A stretch of 5,541 nucleotides of DNA, taken from assembly GCA_945916045.1 (NCBI GenBank), contig CAMEGH010000040.1:1-5541 (forward strand), read 5' to 3'. Origin of the DNA: an uncultured Candidatus Saccharibacteria bacterium (GTDB taxonomy: Bacteria > Patescibacteriota > Saccharimonadia > Saccharimonadales > Saccharimonadaceae). Shown here in pieces: positions 1-4,148 of this stretch. The notes beneath the pieces are model-generated. The model ran no database searches. It had not been told where the DNA came from and was given only the letters and a program-made list of their open reading frames with translations. Numbering within the stretch: the stretch's first letter is position 1; every line of letters begins with the position of its first letter. A program made the translations under genes and the position numbers.

Positions 1-1
1 A

Positions 2-193
2 TGGGCACCAGAGGTGGAATACACAATTCTACAAAATACTACGATGCAAGATGCCGTGCAAGTGGCGGCCAAACACGCACAACCGGGCGATGTGGTAGTG
101 CTGAGCCCGGCCTGCGCAAGCTTTGGCATGTTCAAAAATTACAAAGATCGCGGCGAGCAGTTTATAAAAGCAGTTAAAGCTTTAGCAAAATAG
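2..193 (+). CDS. murD: UDP-N-acetylmuramoyl-L-alanine--D-glutamate ligase (MurD), C-terminal end only
   Basis: Only the last 63 codons are present; the gene begins before the window. MurD is the cytoplasmic ATP-dependent ligase that adds D-glutamate to UDP-MurNAc-L-alanine in peptidoglycan synthesis. The visible part is the end of the C-terminal (domain 3) Rossmann-like fold. The diagnostic block is GDVVVLSPACASFGMFKNYK followed by DRGEQF, which matches the MurD signature (LSPACASxDxFxNxxxRGxxF) rather than MurC, MurE or MurF. The reading frame ends in TAG, and the next gene starts 15 nt later, so the two lie in the same compact cluster. The presence of murD says that the organism makes peptidoglycan, which fits the LPXTG protein and sortase further along. 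Confidence 0.93.
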   Translation, partial: WAPEVEYTILQNTTMQDAVQVAAKHAQPGDVVVLSPACASFGMFKNYKDRGEQFIKAVKALAK

Positions 194-202
194 TGCTACA
201 CT
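194..202 (+). promoter_or_regulatory. Extended -10 promoter motif placed for a leaderless transcript
   Basis: Just after the murD stop codon lies TG-C-TACACT, an extended -10 pattern (TGn plus a 4/6 match to TATAAT). A weak -35-like GTTAAA sits at 173-178 with an 18-bp spacer. The hexamer ends 6 nt before the ATG at 209, so the expected start point (about 7 nt downstream) coincides with that ATG. No Shine-Dalgarno sequence lies before this start. This is seen in sequence only; promoter activity is inferred. Confidence 0.5.
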
Positions 203-208
203 AGTGAT

Positions 209-1150
209 ATGAATGCAAAAATCGCCGGAAAATCTTTTTTATTATCGCTGTGTCGCGTATTTTTTTATATCGCGCTACTACTGTTGCCGTTTACAATTTA
301 CGCCACGTTTTGGCTGTCGAGCGCGGAATCGGTCAACAAGCAGCTCGAAAATTCCAAGGCGTATGATGTTGCTAGTGAAGCGATTGTACAGCAACTTTTG
401 GTGTATACGACCGTGCAAACTGCGGCTGAAACAGACATTTCGCGGGCGCATATTGAAGCTGCGGTCCGCAAAATTGCCACGCCCGAAGTTGTGCAGTATA
501 AGGTGGAAAACTACGTTACTGAAAATTACAAATGGCTGAATAACAAGCGCGACAGCCCGGTAACGGCGATCGATTTGACCGAAGAGCGCCGTGCGTTGGC
601 GCGCGAACTTGGCCGCGACACAGAAGAGGTGCAAATTGAAGGCGCCAAAGCGTCGCGCGGCGGGCTTTTGGCGGTGGAGCCAACGTTGCCCGACAGCGTA
701 ACGGGCGCGTTTGAATCGCTGGTGCAGGCGGTGTATTGGGTGTTGCGCCATGGTTTTATGACGATGATTAGCTTGGCGCTAATTACCGGCGCGTTGGCGT
801 TTTTGCAGCTAAAATCTGCGGCGCGCTGGATGCGCTGGGCAAAAGGCGCGTTTTACGGCGCGGCAGGCACACTATTGGTATTGGCGCTGGCGTTGGCCGT
901 TTCAACTCAAATGTCATCTGTGGCGGCGGTGTTTATTCCGGGCGCGGTGCAATCGGTTGTGGCGGTGCTGGCGATACCGCTGATTGTGGTAATTTGCGTC
1001 ACGGCCGTCATCTACCTAATTTTGGCGCTTTTTGCTATACTAGCGAGAGCAAAGGGAGGATCACCGCATGACAGCAACCAGTACGCCGACGCCACCGACC
1101 GCTTCCAGAACCCCGGAGCACCCGGCGGTTCAGCAGGCACATCGTTCTAG
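209..1150 (+). CDS. Unrecognised membrane protein with a large extracytoplasmic domain and four predicted helices
   Basis: This 313-residue protein belongs to no family I recognise. It has an N-terminal hydrophobic helix (about residues 10-36), which could be an uncleaved signal anchor. A hydrophilic, charged, probably helical region follows (about 37-175) that is likely extracytoplasmic. Three more membrane helices come next (about 184-201, 212-232 and 252-279), then a short Gly/Ser/Asp-rich tail. No enzymatic motif is visible. The ATG at 209 is the natural start because the hydrophobic helix follows directly. It lacks a ribosome binding site but lies one start-point distance from an extended -10 motif, suggesting leaderless translation. 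Its last 83 nt overlap the downstream protease gene in another frame, so the final 27 or so residues are doubly coded. Lying next to an HtpX-like protease, it might work with that enzyme in membrane quality control, but that is only a guess from position. Confidence 0.85.
   Translation: MNAKIAGKSFLLSLCRVFFYIALLLLPFTIYATFWLSSAESVNKQLENSKAYDVASEAIVQQLLVYTTVQTAAETDISRAHIEAAVRKIATPEVVQYKVENYVTENYKWLNNKRDSPVTAIDLTEERRALARELGRDTEEVQIEGAKASRGGLLAVEPTLPDSVTGAFESLVQAVYWVLRHGFMTMISLALITGALAFLQLKSAARWMRWAKGAFYGAAGTLLVLALALAVSTQMSSVAAVFIPGAVQSVVAVLAIPLIVVICVTAVIYLILALFAILARAKGGSPHDSNQYADATDRFQNPGAPGGSAGTSF
1033..1041 (+). promoter_or_regulatory. Extended -10 promoter motif inside the 3' end of the upstream gene
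   Basis: TG-C-TATACT is an extended -10 element with a 5/6 hexamer match to TATAAT, preceded by a T-run. I see no convincing -35 at the usual distance, as is common for extended -10 promoters. A start near 1048 would give a leader of about 20 nt carrying the strong ribosome binding site of the protease gene. It would let the protease and prfB be transcribed apart from the upstream genes. The motif closely resembles the one at 194-202 (TGCTAYACT in both). Confidence 0.5.
1054..1060 (+). promoter_or_regulatory. Strong ribosome binding site for the M48 protease
   Basis: GGGAGGA, preceded by AAA, pairs well with the anti-Shine-Dalgarno end of 16S rRNA. It sits 7 nt before the ATG at 1068. It decides the start of the protease although that start lies 83 nt inside the upstream gene. 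Confidence 0.8.
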
Positions 1151-2045
1151 CGATTACACGCTTTTTTGGGCGATTATTGCGGCGTGCATTGGTATTTTGG
1201 CGGCGCCATTACTTTTTACGCTTTGGGTGATTTCTGAAGCGCGCGGCACAAACAGTTCGCTCGTGGACACTGGTTTGCCACTGGTAGTTGCGCTGTTTTT
1301 TGAAAATTTTGACCTGGTATTTATTGCGTTTGCCGCCGTATTTTTTGTGCTGGTGATGATTCGAATGATGCGCCAAATGTATTTGGCAAATGCGCTGCAT
1401 ATTGAATATAGCGCGCACGCGTGGTTGCGTGAATGGGCCAACAAAGTTGCTAAAGATTTGCACATGCCATCGGTAGAAATTATGGTCACACAAGATCCAA
1501 TTATGAACGCGTTTGCGTTTGGATTTGCCAAACCGTACACGATTGTGCTCAATTCTGGGACGATTCGCTGGACGAGCGACGAACAATTGAAGGCGATTAT
1601 TGTGCACGAAATGGCGCATATTAAATATCGCCACACGCAAATGGGGACGTACGCGAGCTTTTTGCGGATGCTGCCGATTTTTGGGCTGCTGTTTAGTTGG
1701 ATGCTGGATTTTTGGAGCCGCCGCTGCGAGCTGACGTGCGACCGTTTGGCACTGGCATATTTGGGCGATAAGCAAAAAGTGCGCGACGCGCTGGTGGCGA
1801 TTCATATTGGGCCGGATATGGCGCCGGCGTTCAACGACGTGGCGCAGCAGTGGCAGGTGTATAACACCGAAAATACGTTTAATCGGTTTACGCAAACGTT
1901 TAGCAGCCACCCGTTTTTGGTGCGGCGTTTGCAGCAATTAAATGAAATGGAAGCGCAGTTTTTCCCGCCAAAATCTGCTACAAAATCATCCGTAACAACA
2001 ACGACTGAGCCAGCTAAAAAGGAGCGTAATGGATCCGATTCATAA
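1068..2045 (+). CDS. M48 family (HtpX-like) membrane zinc metalloprotease
   Basis: This 325-residue integral membrane protease has the zinc signature HEMAH at residues 180-184: His180 and His184 as ligands and Glu181 as catalytic base. The downstream ELTCD segment supplies the third ligand, Glu221, with Asp225 matching the conserved ExxxD of M48 enzymes. A late SSHPFLVRRLQQL block (279-291) matches the family's C-terminal SHPxxxxR motif. Two N-terminal membrane helices (about 31-55 and 69-100) precede the catalytic domain, and a hydrophobic stretch at about 201-215 lies after the HEMAH helix, as in HtpX. HtpX proteases degrade misfolded membrane proteins at the cytoplasmic face. The Thr/Pro-rich first 28 residues are encoded in the overlap with the upstream gene and are probably non-catalytic. 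The 3' end overlaps prfB by 17 nt, pointing to coupled translation. I call it HtpX-like rather than htpX, because other M48 subfamilies share these motifs. Confidence 0.9.
   Translation: MTATSTPTPPTASRTPEHPAVQQAHRSSDYTLFWAIIAACIGILAAPLLFTLWVISEARGTNSSLVDTGLPLVVALFFENFDLVFIAFAAVFFVLVMIRMMRQMYLANALHIEYSAHAWLREWANKVAKDLHMPSVEIMVTQDPIMNAFAFGFAKPYTIVLNSGTIRWTSDEQLKAIIVHEMAHIKYRHTQMGTYASFLRMLPIFGLLFSWMLDFWSRRCELTCDRLALAYLGDKQKVRDALVAIHIGPDMAPAFNDVAQQWQVYNTENTFNRFTQTFSSHPFLVRRLQQLNEMEAQFFPPKSATKSSVTTTTEPAKKERNGSDS
2019..2024 (+). promoter_or_regulatory. Ribosome binding site for prfB
   Basis: AAGGAG within an A-rich run lies inside the end of the protease gene, 4 nt before the ATG at 2029. It supports the prfB start that overlaps the protease stop codon. 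Confidence 0.75.
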
Positions 2046-3120
2046 AAAAATTACCCAACTGCAAGACGAATTTGCCGCGGTGTACGCGCAGCTGGCGATT
2101 GACGCCGAGCAGCAAAATTTGGCGCAGCTCGAGCAAGAATTAGCGCGCCCAGAAATTTGGAATAATCCGACTGAAGCAACGGCGCTCAACAAAAAATTTG
2201 CAGCGCAGCAAAATTTGGTGCAGCCATGGCAAGCGCTAAAAATGCAGCTGGCGGATATTGGCGAATTGTTGGAGCTTGGCGACGACGATATGTTGCCCGA
2301 GCTTGAAGCACAGATTGATGCGATGGCGGCGCAATTTGCCGAGCTAAAAAAAGCGCTTTTGTTTGACGGCGAGTTTGATTCGTATGATGCAATTTTGCGC
2401 ATTACCGCCGGCGTGGGCGGCACTGACGCGCAAGATTTTGCCGAAATGTTAGAGCGAATGTATTTGCGCTGGGCGGAAAAATCCGACATGCAAACCAGCA
2501 ATATTGAACGTTCAACGGGTGATGAGGCGGGGCTTAAAACGACTGTATTAGAAATTGCCGGGCCGTATGCGTACGGGAAATTGCGTAGCGAACACGGCGT
2601 GCACCGACTGGTGCGCCTGAGCCCGTTTAATAGCGATAATTTGCGCCAAACCAGTTTTGCGCTGGTAGAAATTTTGCCGCAAATTGATGAGCCAGAAGCG
2701 GTGCAGATCGACCAAAATGATCTAAAAATTGATGTGTACCGCGCGGGCGGCCACGGCGGGCAAAGTGTCAATACGACCGATTCTGCTGTGCGCGTTACGC
2801 ACCTGCCAACCGGCATTGTGGTGGCGATTCAAAACGAACGTAGCCAAATTCAGAATAAAGAGACGGCGATGAAGATTTTGCGTTCAAAATTGGCGCAATT
2901 AAAAGAAGAGCAGCACGCCGAAAAAATCAGCGATTTGCAAGCGGGCGAGAGCGCTAGTTGGGGGTCGCAAATTCGCAATTACGTACTGCATCCGTACACG
3001 CTTGTGAAGGATACGCGCACAAAATATGAAGAAAAAGACGCCCAGAAGGTACTGGACGGCAAGATTGATGGATTCGCAGAAGCGTACCTAGAATCCAAGC
3101 TCGGTAAAGAGAAAGAGTAG
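2029..3120 (+). CDS. prfB: Peptide chain release factor 2 (RF2), uninterrupted frame
   Basis: RF2 recognises UAA and UGA stop codons in the ribosomal A site and triggers peptide release. The 363 residues match the full length of the family (E. coli 365). The coiled N-terminal domain 1 covers about residues 1-110. The tripeptide anticodon SPF is at 198-200, which marks RF2 and not RF1 (PxT). The universal GGQ loop is at 243-245, in the context RAGGHGGQSVNTTDSAVR, where most RF2s have GAGGQH. Gln245 is the residue normally N5-methylated by PrmC. Unlike many prfB genes, the frame is open from the ATG, with no in-frame UGA near codon 25 and so no +1 frameshift autoregulation. The gene overlaps the protease by 17 nt, and its TAG stop lies inside a hairpin shared with the convergent sortase gene. 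Confidence 0.96.
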   Translation: MDPIHKKITQLQDEFAAVYAQLAIDAEQQNLAQLEQELARPEIWNNPTEATALNKKFAAQQNLVQPWQALKMQLADIGELLELGDDDMLPELEAQIDAMAAQFAELKKALLFDGEFDSYDAILRITAGVGGTDAQDFAEMLERMYLRWAEKSDMQTSNIERSTGDEAGLKTTVLEIAGPYAYGKLRSEHGVHRLVRLSPFNSDNLRQTSFALVEILPQIDEPEAVQIDQNDLKIDVYRAGGHGGQSVNTTDSAVRVTHLPTGIVVAIQNERSQIQNKETAMKILRSKLAQLKEEQHAEKISDLQAGESASWGSQIRNYVLHPYTLVKDTRTKYEEKDAQKVLDGKIDGFAEAYLESKLGKEKE

Positions 3121-3135
3121 CGCTCGGCTACTCTT
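3113..3135. terminator. Hairpin spanning both convergent stop codons, possible bidirectional terminator
   Basis: A perfect 9-bp stem (AAGAGTAGC at 3113-3121 paired with GCTACTCTT at 3127-3135) closes a 5-nt loop. The left arm contains the TAG stop of prfB, and the right arm contains the TAG stop of the sortase gene on the other strand. Both genes end in Glu-rich tails coded by AAGAG/GAAGAG, which helps to make the symmetry. Neither side has a clean T-run (CCATTTCT on the + strand), so an intrinsic terminator is plausible but not classical. Its placement between converging genes supports a terminator or 3'-end-protecting role. Confidence 0.55.
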
Positions 3136-3766
3136 CCATTTCTATTGTGTAGTGCACATCATCGGCGACTTTTTTGGCGATAAGTACGTCTCGTCCTTCG
3201 TCGGCTCCACCTATCATGCAGGTATAGAGCGTAAGAATGTGTTGGTCGGGGTCGTTCATCGGGACTGGATCTTCGATTTCTACGCCAGTTGGTTCAACCT
3301 GGAAGCGTTCAACGATTTCGTATTTGTAGCGTTTGCCTTCGTAGTCGACGTAGAGGTGATTACCTGGTTGTACGTGATCGATGTTGAAGAACGGTGATTT
3401 GCGCGTGGTTTCTGCTTGCGTGAGCCCGATAGAGAAGCGGTGGCCTGAAAGGATGAAGTTTCCGCCATCGACTGGATTACCGCGTTCCGGGTGACGCCAC
3501 CAGGAAAAGTTATTTAAGGTGTCTTCGCCGCCCGTTTTAAATTCAATGTTCTGCTTGATTGATGGAACATAGATACGGTTTTCGCCTACCTTTGGCTTTT
3601 CAACCGGGGCATTCCATTCATCTAACGCTTGTACGACTGCCGGAACAGCAGGGCTAGCCGAAAGTAATAAGCTTGCCAAATAGCCACCCCCGGCTATTAA
3701 TAAAAATGCTGGCGTTAATACGCCAAATAGCTTTAATTTGTATTTTTTATGTATGTGTAGCGCCAT
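3128..3766 (-). CDS. Sortase family cysteine transpeptidase
   Basis: Sortases cleave the LPXTG-type signal of secreted proteins and join them to the cell wall or to each other, acting outside the membrane. This 212-residue protein has a short basic N-terminus, one membrane anchor (about residues 14-36), a linker and a sortase beta-barrel. The catalytic triad is visible: His109 in ILSGHRF, Cys183 in LTLYTC and Arg192 in EGRDVLIAKK. Spacing and length fit a full-length sortase. I cannot place it firmly in class A, D or E; the TLYTC/GRDVLI context looks closest to the short housekeeping-like D/E types. The start is supported by an AAGGAG site 7 nt upstream. The gene is divergent from an LPETG surface protein gene whose product is its likely substrate. 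The gene converges on prfB, and its stop codon lies within the shared hairpin. Confidence 0.93.
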   Translation of the reverse strand: MALHIHKKYKLKLFGVLTPAFLLIAGGGYLASLLLSASPAVPAVVQALDEWNAPVEKPKVGENRIYVPSIKQNIEFKTGGEDTLNNFSWWRHPERGNPVDGGNFILSGHRFSIGLTQAETTRKSPFFNIDHVQPGNHLYVDYEGKRYKYEIVERFQVEPTGVEIEDPVPMNDPDQHILTLYTCMIGGADEGRDVLIAKKVADDVHYTIEMEE

Positions 3767-3773
3767 GCCACAG

Positions 3774-3779
3774 CTCCTT
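3774..3779 (-). promoter_or_regulatory. Ribosome binding site for the sortase gene
   Basis: On the - strand AAGGAG lies 7 nt before the ATG (3766-3764) and follows a long A-run. The match and spacing are canonical and confirm the start. Confidence 0.8.
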
Positions 3780-3796
3780 TTTTTGTATTGTTTTTA

Positions 3797-3816
3797 TTTT
3801 ACCCATACTACTTACC
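3797..3816 (-). repeat. Shared upstream element, copy pointing at the sortase gene
   Basis: Read on the - strand this is GGTAAGTAGT-AT-GGGTAAAA, ending about 30 nt before the sortase ATG. The same sequence without the central AT occurs on the + strand at 3954-3971, pointing at the surface-protein gene. Outside that 2-nt difference all 18 bases match, and an AAAC shortly follows both. It could be an operator, a promoter part or a 5' leader element common to the two genes. Confidence 0.6.
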
Positions 3817-3829
3817 TTATATATGTAAG
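3811..3829. promoter_or_regulatory. Imperfect 19-bp palindrome upstream of the sortase gene
   Basis: CTTAC...GTAAG arms enclose an AT-rich centre (CTTATATAT); seven of nine opposing positions pair. It overlaps the inner end of the shared element at 3797-3816, and a binding site for a dimeric regulator is possible. The arms are short and the base composition is AT-rich, so chance is a real alternative. Confidence 0.3.
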
Positions 3830-3911
3830 CTTGTTATAGATAAGTATAAACGTTTTATGGTGCGAGTGCAAGGGGTATTTATAAGAAAATAAAAAATCTT
3901 TTACAAAATGC

Positions 3912-3940
3912 TTGCGTTTTTATTTTCAGTCAGGTACTAT
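3912..3940 (+). promoter_or_regulatory. Candidate promoter for the surface-protein gene
   Basis: TTGCGT (3912-3917, 3/6 match to TTGACA) and TACTAT (3935-3940, 4/6 match to TATAAT) are separated by exactly 17 bp. The -10 hexamer overlaps the first GGTA unit of the array, so anything bound to that array could control it. It would give a leader of about 200 nt. An alternative -10 is GATAAT at 4007-4012, with a poor -35. Neither is strong. Confidence 0.3.
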
Positions 3941-3973
3941 GGGGGTATTAACAGGTAAGTAGTGGGTAAAAAC
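3932..3973 (+). repeat. Two tandem 21-bp degenerate units carrying GGTA motifs in helical phase
   Basis: Units at 3932-3952 and 3953-3973 share the pattern AGGTA-N6-GGGTA-N2-AAC once aligned, with 14 of 21 positions identical. The four GGTA words start at 3933, 3944, 3954 and 3965, that is every 10-11 bp, on one face of the helix. The second unit contains the + strand copy of the shared element. This looks like a cluster of transcription-factor sites, but no known regulator is identified. Confidence 0.45.
3954..3971 (+). repeat. Shared upstream element, copy pointing at the surface-protein gene
   Basis: GGTAAGTAGTGGGTAAAA is the partner of the element at 3797-3816 on the other strand. The copies form an inverted pair about 137 bp apart inside the divergent intergenic region. 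This copy lies about 177 nt before the surface-protein ATG, much further than its partner lies from the sortase ATG. If it is an operator, the two promoters are therefore placed asymmetrically. Confidence 0.6.
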
Positions 3974-4030
3974 AGTTACGGATTTTTCGTAGCCAAGGAC
4001 TACTTTGATAATAGACAAGGTGAGGGAAAA

Positions 4031-4069
4031 GCAAAACAAAATAGTCATATAGAAATAGAGCAAAACAAA
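4031..4069 (+). repeat. Direct repeat GCAAAACAAA in the surface-gene leader
   Basis: The 10-mer GCAAAACAAA occurs at 4031-4040 and 4060-4069, with starts 29 bp apart; a related AGCAAAC lies at 4095-4101. The low complexity of the A-rich leader makes chance or slippage possible. Confidence 0.4.
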
Positions 4070-4073
4070 TTTT

Positions 4074-4109
4074 TGTAAATCATACATATATAAAAGCAAA
4101 CGATTTACA
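4074..4109 (+). repeat. Inverted repeat in the surface-gene leader
   Basis: TGTAAATC (4074-4081) and GATTTACA (4102-4109) are perfect 8-bp arms around a 20-nt AT-rich spacer. Pairing extends outward with one mismatch through T/A-runs. The arm-to-arm centre spacing of 28 bp suits either a weak mRNA stem-loop 40 nt before the start codon or paired half-sites of a DNA-binding protein. Confidence 0.45.
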
Positions 4110-4148
4110 TAAAATAAAATTCTAACATTCTCAAAAAGGTAAACGAAA

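Larger units (their letters stand above)
3767..4148. other. Divergent intergenic regulatory region, 382 bp, no gene seen
   Basis: This AT-rich stretch separates the sortase gene (- strand) from the surface-protein gene (+ strand). It has no open frame of useful length on either strand. It must hold promoters for both genes. It contains the inverted pair of shared elements, the GGTA array, an imperfect palindrome at 3811-3829 and a leader with direct and inverted repeats, each listed separately. From about 4013 to 4148 the + strand is purine- and A-rich, as expected of an unstructured mRNA leader. Confidence 0.8.

Noticed and set aside
278..751. A 157-codon - strand open frame opposite the membrane protein gene
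   Set aside because: It is antisense to a convincing membrane protein, is rich in Arg/His/Phe in a way typical of reverse-frame shadows, and has no ribosome binding site or known motif.
1209..1937. A 242-codon - strand open frame opposite the protease gene
   Set aside because: Its very high His/Arg/Gln content is the mirror image of the protease coding strand, which carries the M48 motifs.
2040..2816. A 258-codon - strand open frame opposite prfB
   Set aside because: It is a Ser/Cys/Ala-rich shadow of the certain prfB coding frame; no domain is recognisable.
3152..3397. An 81-codon + strand open frame opposite the sortase gene
   Set aside because: It lies wholly inside the sortase gene, whose catalytic His, Cys and Arg are intact; no ribosome binding site supports it.
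3797..3971. A small miniature transposon (MITE) with 18-20 bp terminal inverted repeats
   Set aside because: The inverted pair could mimic ends of a 175-bp element, but no target-site duplication is visible, the arms differ by an indel, and both fit better as regulatory sites facing their genes. A genome-wide copy search would settle it.
4020..4052. A tiny open frame starting at a GTG after a purine-rich stretch
   Set aside because: It would encode about ten residues of low-complexity sequence and has no convincing ribosome binding site spacing; it is not supported.
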